A stretch of DNA of 42,850 nt from Armatimonadota bacterium (GTDB taxonomy: Bacteria; Bacillota; Desulfotomaculia; Desulfotomaculales; Nap2-2B), in contig JAIMBK010000023.1 of NCBI GenBank assembly GCA_023511535.1, forward strand, positions 1 through 42,850, in the 5' to 3' direction. The notes below the pieces were generated by a model. It did not search any database and was not told the DNA's origin. It worked only from the letters and a program-made list of their open reading frames with translations. The position numbers and the translations under genes are program-made. The first letter of the stretch is position 1. Every line of letters begins with the position of its first letter. Positions 30,758 through 39,514 of this stretch are shown piece after piece.

Positions 30758-33037
30758 TTGGTGTTGAAGGTAGTGGTGGCCAGGGGCGCAGGTTTTTGTT
30801 TCGGCGTGACCCGCGCCGTGGAACTGGCCAAAGAGAGCGCCCGCAAGCAAGAAGTTTATACTTTGGGGCCGCTGATTCATAACCCGCAGGTAGTCAAAGA
30901 GCTGGAAAAAGAAGGGGTAAAAAAAATAACCCGGCTCGAGGAGGCTCCCCCGGGGGCGACGGTGATTATTCCCGCTCACGGGGTAGGGCCGGAAGTGCTG
31001 GCCCTGATCAAAGAAAAGGGCCTCAACGTTGTGGATGCCACCTGCCCGTTTGTGCGCAAGGCACAGGACCGGGCCGGTGAACTAAGCGCCCGGGGGGACC
31101 AGGTGATCATCGTCGGTGATCGCGAGCATCCGGAAGTAAAGGGGATCATGGGCTGTACGCAAGGGCGGGCCGTAGTAGTGGAAGGGCCGGACGAGGCGGA
31201 GTCTCTTCCCCGGATGCCGAAAGTGGCCGTTTTAGCTCAGACAACGCAGCCCTTGGCCAACTTCCAGGCGGTCGTGGATGTTCTCCGGAAGAAGGCTGGT
31301 CAACTGGAAGTATACAATACAATCTGCCACGCCACCAGCTTGCGGCAGGAAGCTGCTTTGAAGCTGGCCCGGGAGGTGGAAGTCATGGTCGTGGTGGGGG
31401 GCGCAAACAGCGCCAATACCCGGAGACTGGCGGAACTAAGCCGGGGGACGGGCACCCCCACCTACCAGGTGGAAACTGCCGGGGAACTGGACCCGGCCTG
31501 GTTTACCGGGGTCAAAGCAGCCGGACTGACGGCGGGAGCATCGACACCGCACTGGATTGTAGAGGAGGTTTTAAGACAGATGAAGGAGTTGGGTGAAGTG
31601 ACAGAAGTACAGGGAACTTTGGTCGAAGAAAAAGAAACGGCAACTACCGGCATGGCGGAAGAGGCAAGGGAGGACGCGCAGGACGCGCTGGCCGCCGCTC
31701 CGGAAAGAACAAACGCCCCGGCGGAGGAAGGCACCCCGGAAGAGACGGGCGCTCCGGAAGGAGCAAGCGCACCGGAAGGAGCAGAGGCTGCCCCGGAAGA
31801 AGCGAACGCAGCGGATGTCCCGGAGGACGGCGCCGCTCCGGAAGAAATTGAAAAGCAGGCTGCTTTGCCCGAGAAAACTTCCGAGGAACAAATGAACGAA
31901 GCCGTCGAGGTCCGTGCCCTGCGTCCCGGGCAGGTGGTCCGGGGGGTAGTGGTGCAGGTGAACAACGACGAGGTCATGTTGGACGTGGGAGCCAAATCCG
32001 AAGGGGTTATACCTTTACGCGAGCTTTCTGCCTTTGAAATTACTTCCCCCCAGGAAATAGTTCAGGTGGGAGATGAAATAGAAGTCGTCGTCGTCAAGGT
32101 CGAAGATAATGAAGGCAGACTGCTTCTTTCCAAAGCCCGGGCGGATATCCGCCGGGCGTGGGTGGAGTTGCAGGAGCACATGGAAAACGGCGAGCCCGTC
32201 GAAGGTGTGGTGCGGGAAGTGGTTAAAGGCGGCCTGCTGGTGGATGTAGGTTTGCGGGCTTTTCTGCCGGCCTCGCTGGTGGAAAGAAGCTACGTGGAAG
32301 ATTTGAACGCCTACCTGGGCAAGACCGTCAAAGCCAAGGTAATTGAACTGAACCGGAACAAGAGAAAGGCCATCCTTTCCCGCAAGGCCGTGCTGGAAGA
32401 GGAACTGGTCAGGCGCCGGAAGGAGACTTTCGCCAGCCTCCAGGAGGGCCAGGTGGTCAAAGGGATTGTCCGGAGGTTGACCAGCTTCGGCGCTTTTGTG
32501 GATATCGGCGGGGTGGACGGCCTGCTGCACATTTCTGAAATGGCCTGGTACCGGATCAATCATCCCTCCGAAGTGCTGAACGTGGGGGATGAAATAGAAG
32601 TGATGATTTTAAGGGTAGATCCGGAAAACGAGAAGATCTCTCTGGGATTAAAGCAGGTTTTGCCCAATCCCTGGGACAGGGTGGAGGAAAAGTACCCGGT
32701 CGGGAGCATTGTCAAAGCGAAGGTCGTCCGGCTGGCCTCTTTTGGAGCGTTTGTCCAGCTGGAGCCCGGAGTGGAAGGACTCGTGCACATTTCCCACCTG
32801 GCCGACTATCACGTCGGGACTCCCGACGAGGTAGTGCAGGAAGGAGAAGAAATCGAGGTCAAGGTTTTAAACGTCGACCCGGCGGAAAAGCGCATCCGGC
32901 TCTCGATGCGGGAGGCAAATTATGAAGCGCGCAAACAAAAAAATCAAAAACCCCGGCCGAAAGAAAATAACGGCAATGTAACAATCGGGGAGGTAGTGGG
33001 GGATATTTTAGAGGAAACCAGGAACAGTTTGGAGTAG
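30758..33037 (+). CDS. ispH: IspH - ribosomal protein S1 fusion (HMBPP reductase plus four S1 domains)
   Basis: The 759-residue bifunctional protein. Residues 1-285 are 4-hydroxy-3-methylbut-2-enyl diphosphate reductase, the last MEP-pathway step, with iron-sulfur cysteines in GAGFCFGV, VDATCPFVRKAQ and YNTICHATS and substrate His in LIHNPQV, PAHGVG and DREHPEV. Residues about 290-385 are an acidic Ala/Pro/Glu-rich linker. Four S1 RNA-binding domains follow, starting near LRPGQVVRGVVVQV, GEPVEGVVREVVKGG, EGQVVKGIVRRLTSFGAFV and VGSIVKAKVVRLASFGAFV. Such fusions are known in clostridia. It directly follows the plsC stop; TTG 30758, GTG 30761 and TTG 30764 are all possible starts. No separate rpsA is seen in the window. 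Confidence 0.95.
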   Translation: MVLKVVVARGAGFCFGVTRAVELAKESARKQEVYTLGPLIHNPQVVKELEKEGVKKITRLEEAPPGATVIIPAHGVGPEVLALIKEKGLNVVDATCPFVRKAQDRAGELSARGDQVIIVGDREHPEVKGIMGCTQGRAVVVEGPDEAESLPRMPKVAVLAQTTQPLANFQAVVDVLRKKAGQLEVYNTICHATSLRQEAALKLAREVEVMVVVGGANSANTRRLAELSRGTGTPTYQVETAGELDPAWFTGVKAAGLTAGASTPHWIVEEVLRQMKELGEVTEVQGTLVEEKETATTGMAEEAREDAQDALAAAPERTNAPAEEGTPEETGAPEGASAPEGAEAAPEEANAADVPEDGAAPEEIEKQAALPEKTSEEQMNEAVEVRALRPGQVVRGVVVQVNNDEVMLDVGAKSEGVIPLRELSAFEITSPQEIVQVGDEIEVVVVKVEDNEGRLLLSKARADIRRAWVELQEHMENGEPVEGVVREVVKGGLLVDVGLRAFLPASLVERSYVEDLNAYLGKTVKAKVIELNRNKRKAILSRKAVLEEELVRRRKETFASLQEGQVVKGIVRRLTSFGAFVDIGGVDGLLHISEMAWYRINHPSEVLNVGDEIEVMILRVDPENEKISLGLKQVLPNPWDRVEEKYPVGSIVKAKVVRLASFGAFVQLEPGVEGLVHISHLADYHVGTPDEVVQEGEEIEVKVLNVDPAEKRIRLSMREANYEARKQKNQKPRPKENNGNVTIGEVVGDILEETRNSLE

Positions 33038-33099
33038 AGACCCGGGCTGCAAACGCAGCACCAGCAGAGAGTGAAAATTAGCGAAGGTTTTTTCAGGGC

Positions 33100-33180
33100 A
33101 AAGGCAACAAGGCACAGAGGCACTGAGGCACTAAGGCACAAAGGCACAAAGAAATAAAATCGAATATTTTCCTTTGTGCC
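33100..33180 (+). repeat. AAAGGCAC 8-bp repeat array with inverted CTTTGTGCC
   Basis: Six units with period 8 (AAAGGCAA, CAAGGCAC, AGAGGCAC, TGAGGCAC, TAAGGCAC, AAAGGCAC) run from 33100, 62 bases after the ispH-rpsA stop. An inverted CTTTGTGCC follows at 33172-33180, the same arrangement as at 25448-25612. Confidence 0.88.
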
Positions 33181-33187
33181 CGGGGGA

Positions 33188-33218
33188 AATAAGTTAAGTG
33201 CCTGGCACTTAACTTATT
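33188..33218. repeat. perfect 31-bp palindrome
   Basis: AATAAGTTAAGTGCC (33188-33202) and GGCACTTAACTTATT (33204-33218) are exact inverse complements around a single T. It lies between the repeat array and the terminator. The core AAGTGCCTGGCACTT is a motif I have seen in dispersed palindromes of bacterial genomes (recalled, not searched). Confidence 0.85.
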
Positions 33219-33230
33219 ACGTAATTTAAC

Positions 33231-33257
33231 AAAAACGGCTTGGCGGCCGTTTTTTTA
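33231..33257 (+). terminator. intrinsic terminator of the cmk-plsC-ispH/rpsA operon
   Basis: AAAAACGGC (33231-33239) pairs with GCCGTTTTT (33246-33254) around a 6-base loop and ends in a T run. The A run on the left would also let it act on the minus strand. The remainder of the gap to 33366 shows only the repeats and no gene. Confidence 0.85.
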
Positions 33258-33366
33258 TTTTCCGCGCACGCACTGGTTGCCCTGCTCCAAACAGATTGGC
33301 TCCTGCATATTTTTCCGGGAAAAGGGCAGTCTAAAATTAAAATTTCGGGGGGCAGGAGGGCAAAAG

Positions 33367-34137
33367 ATGACGCGCTTTCCCATTGGTTTAATTATTCTGG
33401 TGGTTATCTCCATCCTGATCTTTTTTGGGGTGGCCCACCGCGTTCTGGACCGGATGCGTTTAACCGACCGTGCCGCGCTTTTGATCATCGCGGCGATGAT
33501 TATCGGCAGCTTCATCGACATCCCGGTGCCCGGCGGGCGCTACCCGGTCAGCATCAACGTAGGGGGAGCGATTGTTCCGGCCGGTCTGGCCGTTTATTTG
33601 CTGATGAAGGCCGGCACCCGCCGGGAGTGGGTCCGGGCGCTTGGGGCAACCGTAGTCACGGCCCTGACCATTGTGGTGGTCGGCTCGCTGGTGAAAACGG
33701 GGGACCCGCGCAGCCGGTTTGCATTTCTGGACGCGCTCTGGCTTTACCCCCTGGTCGCCGGCATTGTCGCCTACCTGGCCGGGCGCTCCCGCCGCTCGGC
33801 TTTTATTGCCGCCACCCTGGGACTGCTTTTGATCGACATCGGTTACTACTTCTGGCTGCTGTTTCAAGGAGCCCCCGCCGGCCGCGTGCTCATCGGCGGC
33901 GCCGGCGTCTTTGACGCCATCGTCGTGGCGGGAGTTTTTGCCGTTTTAATCGGGGAGATCGTCGGCGAGGTGCGCGAGCGCCTGCAGGGCGGGCCGGCGC
34001 GCCGGGGAAGGCCGGATGAACTGCTGGAAGGCCTGCGTAAACCGCTGCTTGCGGAGGACCGGGAAACAATGGCGGCCGGGGACCGGGAAACAACCGGAAG
34101 ACAGGGAGGTGCTCGGGATGAAGAAGGTGAAAAGTAG
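33367..34137 (+). CDS. DUF1614 integral membrane protein
   Basis: About 256 residues. Several membrane segments are evident: FPIGLIILVVISILIFFGVA, LIIAAMIIGSFIDIP, the loop PGGRYPVSINVGGAIVPAGL, ALTIVVVGSLV, FIAATLGLLLIDIGYYFWLL and VFDAIVVAGVFAVLIGEIVG, then a charged C-terminal tail. The GRYPVSINVGGAIVP block is typical of DUF1614 proteins. The ATG at 33367 follows GGAGGG; the upstream extension of the frame is not coding-like. It overlaps spoIIP by 20 bases, so the pair is translationally linked, suggesting a sporulation or envelope role. Function is otherwise unknown. Confidence 0.85.
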   Translation: MTRFPIGLIILVVISILIFFGVAHRVLDRMRLTDRAALLIIAAMIIGSFIDIPVPGGRYPVSINVGGAIVPAGLAVYLLMKAGTRREWVRALGATVVTALTIVVVGSLVKTGDPRSRFAFLDALWLYPLVAGIVAYLAGRSRRSAFIAATLGLLLIDIGYYFWLLFQGAPAGRVLIGGAGVFDAIVVAGVFAVLIGEIVGEVRERLQGGPARRGRPDELLEGLRKPLLAEDRETMAAGDRETTGRQGGARDEEGEK

Positions 34138-35329
34138 AATTTTCATCGGGCTGGGGCTGCTGGCCGTCGGGCTGTCCCTTCTGATTTACTGGGGCGTGAC
34201 GAAGGGATCCCTGCCTGCCGCCGGCCTGCCCGGCATCTGGCGCAATATTGAGGATGAACTGGCGGTGGGCAAGGCCTGCACGATCAAAGATGAACAGGGC
34301 GGCCTGGTAACCATGCTTTCCCGGCGGGTGCGCCCGGGGGACGAGGTGATTACCGCCGAAGGAAAGCACTACCGCGTCCGGAAGGTGGCCGGCGACGAGG
34401 CGGTGGCCCGGCTGCTGGGGATGGACCGGGATTTGCTGGCCTACCAGGAGCTTTTTTCGCAAATGGAAGTGCCGGCGGCCAAAATGGCCTGGGGCGCCCG
34501 CCCGGTGGCCATTTACCACACGCACAGCGACGAATCCTACCTGCCATCGGACGGTGCCGATTCCATTCCCTTCCGGGGCGGCATTTTCCAGGTCGGCGAC
34601 TCCTATTCCGGTCAGCTTTCCCAAAACGGAGCACGGGTTCTGCACGATAAAACCCCGCACGACCCCCACGACGACAATGCTTACTACCGGTCGCGCCGGA
34701 CGGCGGCCCAGTTGCTGAAAAAGAATCCCATTGCCATTTTTGACGTCCACCGCGACGGCGTTGAAGACGCGGGGTTCTACCGGCGGATCATCTCCAACCA
34801 GGACGTTGCCCAGGCGCGCCTGGTGGTGGGCCGGGAAAACCCCCGCCTGTCGGCCAACCTGGACTTTGCCCGGCGGCTGATGGCCTACGCCAATCAAACG
34901 CACTGGCCGATTATCAAAGAAATCTTCATCGGCCAGGGGAACTACAACCAGGACCTGCTGCCCACCGCCCTCTTAATTGAGGCGGGCACCTACACCAACC
35001 GGAAAGACCAGGCGATGCGCGGCATATCCCAGCTTGCCGACGCCGTTCCGGCGGTGCTGGGGATTACCGGACCTTCCAGCCGGCCGGGAGCGCCCGAATT
35101 CGGCAAGCCCGTAACCGACCCTACGGCCCGGCAAGGCGGCGGCTGGGCGGCGCTGGCCTGGATAATCATCATCACAATCATCGGCGGTGGTACATTTCTG
35201 GTGATCAGTTCAGGAGGCTGGAACAAAGCGAAGGAACGCCTGCGGTACTTCTTCGGGCGGGAATTTGCCGATTTCCTGGGGCCGCGGCTGAGAAAGATCA
35301 CCTGGAAAAAAAATCCGGAAGAGAAATAG
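34118..35329 (+). CDS. spoIIP: stage II sporulation protein P
   Basis: The 403-residue membrane-anchored cell-wall hydrolase acts with SpoIID and SpoIIM in septal peptidoglycan removal during engulfment. It has an N-terminal anchor (IFIGLGLLAVGLSLLIYWGV), the catalytic motifs AIYHTHSDESYLPSDG, IAIFDVHRDGV and LLIEAGTYTNRKDQAM, and a C-terminal transmembrane segment (AALAWIIIITIIGGGTFLVI). The ATG at 34118 with GGGAGGT upstream is chosen; the frame is open further 5' but overlaps DUF1614. It lies in a spore-related cluster with DUF1614 and the YIEGIA pair. Confidence 0.93.
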   Translation: MKKVKSRIFIGLGLLAVGLSLLIYWGVTKGSLPAAGLPGIWRNIEDELAVGKACTIKDEQGGLVTMLSRRVRPGDEVITAEGKHYRVRKVAGDEAVARLLGMDRDLLAYQELFSQMEVPAAKMAWGARPVAIYHTHSDESYLPSDGADSIPFRGGIFQVGDSYSGQLSQNGARVLHDKTPHDPHDDNAYYRSRRTAAQLLKKNPIAIFDVHRDGVEDAGFYRRIISNQDVAQARLVVGRENPRLSANLDFARRLMAYANQTHWPIIKEIFIGQGNYNQDLLPTALLIEAGTYTNRKDQAMRGISQLADAVPAVLGITGPSSRPGAPEFGKPVTDPTARQGGGWAALAWIIIITIIGGGTFLVISSGGWNKAKERLRYFFGREFADFLGPRLRKITWKKNPEEK

Positions 35330-35399
35330 CGGCAGAAACCAGAAGGAAAGAATGCGCGCCGGTGCGGTCTAAAGGGGGGAGCCGAGGTGATCATCCGGG

Positions 35400-36308
35400 A
35401 TGAACGAATATTTACCCACGATTATTGCCGGGACGCTGACGGGCACCGTAGCCCGGCTGGTGATGCTGCACGTCGACTACCGTCAGTATCCCGGCTACCC
35501 CCACGGCTACGTCACGCATCTTTCCCTGGGTTTTATCGCGGCGGCGCTGGGTGCGGTGGCCGTGCCCGCCATTTTGAAGCCGGATTACACCGCCGTTACT
35601 TTTCTGGCCCTGGCCGCCACCCAGTTCCGGGAAGTCCGCAGCATCGAGCGCAAAACCCTGGAACACCTCGATGAAAAAGAACTGGTGAAGAGGGGGAGCG
35701 ATTACATCGAGGGGATTGCCAGGACCTTTGAGGCCCGAAACTACCTGGTCATGCTCACCTCCCTCTTAACCAGCATCGCCTTTCAACTGGGCAAAGCGCC
35801 GGCCGCCCTGCTCATCGGCCTCCTCACCATCGCTTTTGCCCGCAGTTTAATGGCCGGGGAAACCATCGGGGACATCTGCGAAGTGGTGCCGGCCCGGCTG
35901 TGGTTTAAAAATACCGTGCTGATGGTGGACGACATCAGCATCATGACGGTCGGCCTGAAAGAAATGCGGGAAAAAATCCTGCGGGACGGTCTGGCGGTGC
36001 TGATTATTCCGAAAGACCCGAACGCCCGCGCCACGATTCACGACCTGGGCCAGCGGGCCGCCATTGCTCACACGGCGGCGGTAATTATGGGCGTCAAAAA
36101 GGATGTGGACATTCCCGAGTTTACCCCGGTGGCGCGCAAAAACCCGGACACCGGCGCGGTGGGGCTGTACATCGTACCGGTGGAAAAGGATCCGGAGGCT
36201 TTGCTGCTGGCCGTCAAGCGTACTCCCGTGCTGGAGAGCGCCCGCTCCAAGCCCCTGAAGACCGAAGCCGGGCGTCTGGCCGGTTTCGGCCGCAGAAATA
36301 AGAAGTGA
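35400..36308 (+). CDS. YIEGIA family membrane protein
   Basis: The 302-residue protein contains the name-giving motif RGSDYIEGIARTFEARNYLV near residue 103. N-terminal hydrophobic segments (LPTIIAGTLTGTVARLVML, GFIAAALGAVAVPAI) and mid segments (YLVMLTSLLTSIAFQLG, ALLIGLLTIAFARS) indicate a membrane protein, with a soluble C-terminal domain. It is restricted to spore-formers as far as I recall; precise function is unknown. GAGGTGATC precedes the start. The small downstream gene is its usual partner. Confidence 0.85.
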   Translation: MNEYLPTIIAGTLTGTVARLVMLHVDYRQYPGYPHGYVTHLSLGFIAAALGAVAVPAILKPDYTAVTFLALAATQFREVRSIERKTLEHLDEKELVKRGSDYIEGIARTFEARNYLVMLTSLLTSIAFQLGKAPAALLIGLLTIAFARSLMAGETIGDICEVVPARLWFKNTVLMVDDISIMTVGLKEMREKILRDGLAVLIIPKDPNARATIHDLGQRAAIAHTAAVIMGVKKDVDIPEFTPVARKNPDTGAVGLYIVPVEKDPEALLLAVKRTPVLESARSKPLKTEAGRLAGFGRRNKK

Positions 36309-36326
36309 AATGAGGGAGATGGTTTT

Positions 36327-36521
36327 TTGCCGGCAGGGAAAGAAAACAAGCGCATCCTGGCGGTGGTGACTTTAAATATGGATCAGGTGGCGGGGGGCGC
36401 CCCCATTTTTTTTGCCCGCAGCGAGGAAGAAAGGGAACGCATCGCCATGTACATCGCCAAAACTCTGGACGCCATGGTGCACGACCTGGAGAACGGGACC
36501 TGCATCATCGTCCGGCACTGA
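36327..36521 (+). CDS. capping complex subunit for YIEGIA
   Basis: The 64-residue protein (KRILAVVTLNMDQVAGGAPI, FFARSEEERERIAMYIAKTL, ENGTCIIVRH) matches the small partner encoded after YIEGIA genes. TTG start at 36327 with GAGGGAGATGG upstream, 18 bases after the YIEGIA stop. It probably binds the YIEGIA protein; no more can be said from the sequence. It is the last core gene before the AT-richer restriction-modification block. Confidence 0.8.
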   Translation: MPAGKENKRILAVVTLNMDQVAGGAPIFFARSEEERERIAMYIAKTLDAMVHDLENGTCIIVRH

Positions 36522-36528
36522 CGTCTCG

Positions 36529-39492
36529 TTAAGAAAGGCTAAACAGGCATTCAATTGCCTGGTCAATGTTATCGAACCAGTATTTTTTGTAGCCCGTTGA
36601 TAATTTATGAACATCGGGAGTATACAAAAAAGCGAAGACCCTTACTTTCAATTCTTTATAAACCAAGATCCTTGCTTGACATTCCGTATCTTCAAATATC
36701 CTCCTGTATCCGTCGATCTTGTGCTCGTAGTCAGTGTGTTCCGTTCCCTTAGGATCAATAAAGACAATGAAGTAGTCATCCCCTTTTTGCAGCCAGAAGA
36801 TGAAATCAGGTTTAAAGCGGTTGATTTGGTTTAATTTCGGGTTGTAGTAAGGAATATAGACTTCGTCCAGACTCTCGTCCAGCTTACTGAAAAGCCACCA
36901 GTCAAATTCCTTAAACTTGTTATCTCCGGCCAGGTATCTTTCCAGGTCGTGAATAAAGTTGACCTCACTGGGATTTTTGATAATGTGTTTGATATAATCG
37001 ATTTTTTCGTCCTTAGATAGAATTAGGGGGATGTAGTAGTGGTTGGTAATATATTTGATTTTGATACTCTTGCCGTTACTCTTGAATTCATCTCGGTCAC
37101 TTATACTTTGTGCTTTCTTGATATATTCTGCAGCAGGTATCCGTCCGTACTGCTCCTGGAGTTCTCTTACCAGGATCGGGTAGTTCCTGACCTTTTCTAC
37201 TTTATTTTGAAGCTCAATGATGTTTTGGAGTGACACTTTAATATTTTTAAAGTGCCTTATTTCTTCTGCTAATTCCTTTAACTGATCCAATTCTTCAGGC
37301 AGAATGCCGAAGTAGTCAAAAATTCTCTTTGTCAATAGATTTAAGTTCTGAAAACCTTTTCCTTTTAGGTCATAATAATTATCCGGGTTGTTCAGGCTGG
37401 TTCGCAAAATCCCGATCTTTTTTGGTTCGGTTTCATACATCGCCAGCAGAACCCGATCATCTTGAATAAACTCTATATACTTTTTCAGCAAATCTAGTTC
37501 GTCCGGGGCGATGGCGAACTTTGTTAATTTCCGCTGTTCCATGAGCGGGTAATCGGCCTGTTTATAGATCGGGATCAATAACTGGCAGTTCTTTGCATTC
37601 TCGTTTATAAAGAGCGATAATTGTTGCTGTTTCTTTTTTTCGTTTTCCTGATCGAGATGTCCAATCACTGTTTCCAAGGCATTGCGGTTTGTTCCGAAGA
37701 TAAACAGGGTTTCGAGCGCAAATACCCTGTTCTTGATTTGGAAAAAGAGATTTTCTCCAACTTCACCGGCATTATACAGCGGCAGCAAACGTTTTCGTTT
37801 GTTTTTAAGTGGTTCAATCCGGACACCTCTTCCTACCGATTGGAGGATAAACTTTTTGGCGTCCGTGGCCGTACCGATGTTGATGAAATTAATTACATTC
37901 GGCCGGTTGGAATCCCATCCTTCGTAGAAGCTCCGGGAGCCCATCAGGATGTTGATTTCTGTTTCATCCGTATTTAGCCGCTCAAAAAATCCTTCGTCCG
38001 TAAAACCCTCAACTAGTTCGTATTCGGTTAATTCGTTCTTTAGCCATTCTGATATATCACCAATTTTAATCAGGGCAAAGGGGTGGTCGCTCGTTCTTAA
38101 CTTAAAAGCCAGTTCCTGCCGGTTCGAAGGGCGCACGAGAATTTCGATCTCACCGCTGCTTTCAGCGTTATAGACCATCTTCAAGATGTCTTTCTTGCTT
38201 AGATTCTGAAAAACTGCTTCGTCAATTTCGATGTGCTGATTTTCCTCAAACATAAAAACGGGGCGTTGTTTCATTTCTTCTCCCAGCTCATCCTTGGCCT
38301 GTTCCCAGATTGCCTCGCTGAGCTCCCCTCTACCGATTCTCTCCAGTTCCCGGAAAAAAAGTTTCAAATCCGCATCGTCAGTATTCACCGAGTTAACCAG
38401 GGTCAGCAACAAAGGATTGTGATAAAGATCCCCTTGCGTCCTGCTAATTTCCGCAAAACATTTTTTCACGTAAGTCAGCATGAGGAGTGACTTCAAAACT
38501 ATTTTTTGCTTTTCTTCGTTATTGTAGTCTTCTGTATTTTTAAAAGCCCTGACCTCTTGCTTCAAAATGGCGATATGCTTACCGTAGCCCCGTTTAATGA
38601 ACTCCGCAAGGTTGAAGTTAACAACAGTGGTGATCAGATCACGGGGATCGGTGAAGGTGGCGGAAAAGTTGAACAGGAATCCATTCCGGCACAGGATGGA
38701 ATAGATGTGCTGCCGTTTTGAATCTTCTTTGTCTCCTTTGTGTGCTTCGTCGAGGAGAAGATACCACTTTCCCTGGTCATCATAATTACGGAAGTCAATG
38801 ATTTTTTCCTTTTGTTCGTCGCTTATGTTATCGGAACGGTAATAGAAAACGGTTATTTCCTGCTCTCTGAAGAGGAAAGGATGCTCTCTTTTAACCGCTT
38901 CGTATTCTTTTAGTTCCCTCAGCCTGATGAAGGAGTCGCTTTGGTCTTGATTAAACTCTTCCACATGTTTTTTTAACTGCTCGATTAAATCATCCCGGTG
39001 GGTCAAAACCAGGATGTCGTGAGGGGGAATTTCGTTTCGCTGAATAAGCTCTTTTAAAATTTGAATGAGTTTGATCAGGATCAGTGTTTTTCCGCTGCCT
39101 GTTGCCATCCAGAAACACATGCGATTCATCATTTGGCCATAGGGTATCTTGTTGTTTTCTGTTTCGTAATATTTTGTTAAGAGTGAACGGATGTTCCGGT
39201 TTATTTTATCGAGACGAATGTCTAAATTTGCGTTTTGTCCGTTGTTTGTATACCAGTTGAGTAATTTACTTTTTCTTTCCTGGCTTGTTTCCAATGGTTC
39301 ACCTGGTCGGTAATCTGCGAAGTCTTCGTAATACTTCCATAGAACCTTGATGGCGCTCTCTATTGCCTTCTGCTGGTAATCCCAAAGTCGCTTGGTTTTG
39401 GAGAACGAAGCCAGGTGAAAAGAATTCCAGCTGGCAGGCAAGGTATCAAACTGAATCTGGTCCACCATGTTCTGCAGGAAAATTTTTGTCAT
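36529..39492 (-). CDS. type III-like restriction subunit (DEAD/DEAH helicase-nuclease)
   Basis: About 987 residues. The superfamily 2 helicase core shows a Walker A MATGSGKTLILIKLI, DILVLTHRDDLIEQL, a DEAH box YLLLDEAHKGD, FNFSATFTDPRDLIT (motif III SAT), and the motif VI-like FILQSVGRGVRIEPL. Near the C terminus RFKPDFIFWLQKG...YFIVFIDPKGTEH fits a PD-(D/E)XK nuclease, giving ATP-dependent cleavage. The ATG at 39492, with GGAGGTG upstream, is preferred to the GTG at 39501. It begins 22 bases after the methyltransferase stop; together they form a complete R-M operon that converges on the YIEGIA operon. AT-rich codons suggest acquisition. Confidence 0.88.
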   Translation of the reverse strand: MTKIFLQNMVDQIQFDTLPASWNSFHLASFSKTKRLWDYQQKAIESAIKVLWKYYEDFADYRPGEPLETSQERKSKLLNWYTNNGQNANLDIRLDKINRNIRSLLTKYYETENNKIPYGQMMNRMCFWMATGSGKTLILIKLIQILKELIQRNEIPPHDILVLTHRDDLIEQLKKHVEEFNQDQSDSFIRLRELKEYEAVKREHPFLFREQEITVFYYRSDNISDEQKEKIIDFRNYDDQGKWYLLLDEAHKGDKEDSKRQHIYSILCRNGFLFNFSATFTDPRDLITTVVNFNLAEFIKRGYGKHIAILKQEVRAFKNTEDYNNEEKQKIVLKSLLMLTYVKKCFAEISRTQGDLYHNPLLLTLVNSVNTDDADLKLFFRELERIGRGELSEAIWEQAKDELGEEMKQRPVFMFEENQHIEIDEAVFQNLSKKDILKMVYNAESSGEIEILVRPSNRQELAFKLRTSDHPFALIKIGDISEWLKNELTEYELVEGFTDEGFFERLNTDETEINILMGSRSFYEGWDSNRPNVINFINIGTATDAKKFILQSVGRGVRIEPLKNKRKRLLPLYNAGEVGENLFFQIKNRVFALETLFIFGTNRNALETVIGHLDQENEKKKQQQLSLFINENAKNCQLLIPIYKQADYPLMEQRKLTKFAIAPDELDLLKKYIEFIQDDRVLLAMYETEPKKIGILRTSLNNPDNYYDLKGKGFQNLNLLTKRIFDYFGILPEELDQLKELAEEIRHFKNIKVSLQNIIELQNKVEKVRNYPILVRELQEQYGRIPAAEYIKKAQSISDRDEFKSNGKSIKIKYITNHYYIPLILSKDEKIDYIKHIIKNPSEVNFIHDLERYLAGDNKFKEFDWWLFSKLDESLDEVYIPYYNPKLNQINRFKPDFIFWLQKGDDYFIVFIDPKGTEHTDYEHKIDGYRRIFEDTECQARILVYKELKVRVFAFLYTPDVHKLSTGYKKYWFDNIDQAIECLFSLS

Positions 39493-39514
39493 CCTGAACA
39501 CCTCCGGGTAACTG

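Noticed and set aside
33240-33914. Long plus-strand frame of 224 codons overlapping the DUF1614 gene
   Set aside because: Its composition (Gly/Arg/Pro-rich) is that of a GC-rich shadow frame; the overlapping frame has clear membrane segments and a ribosome site.
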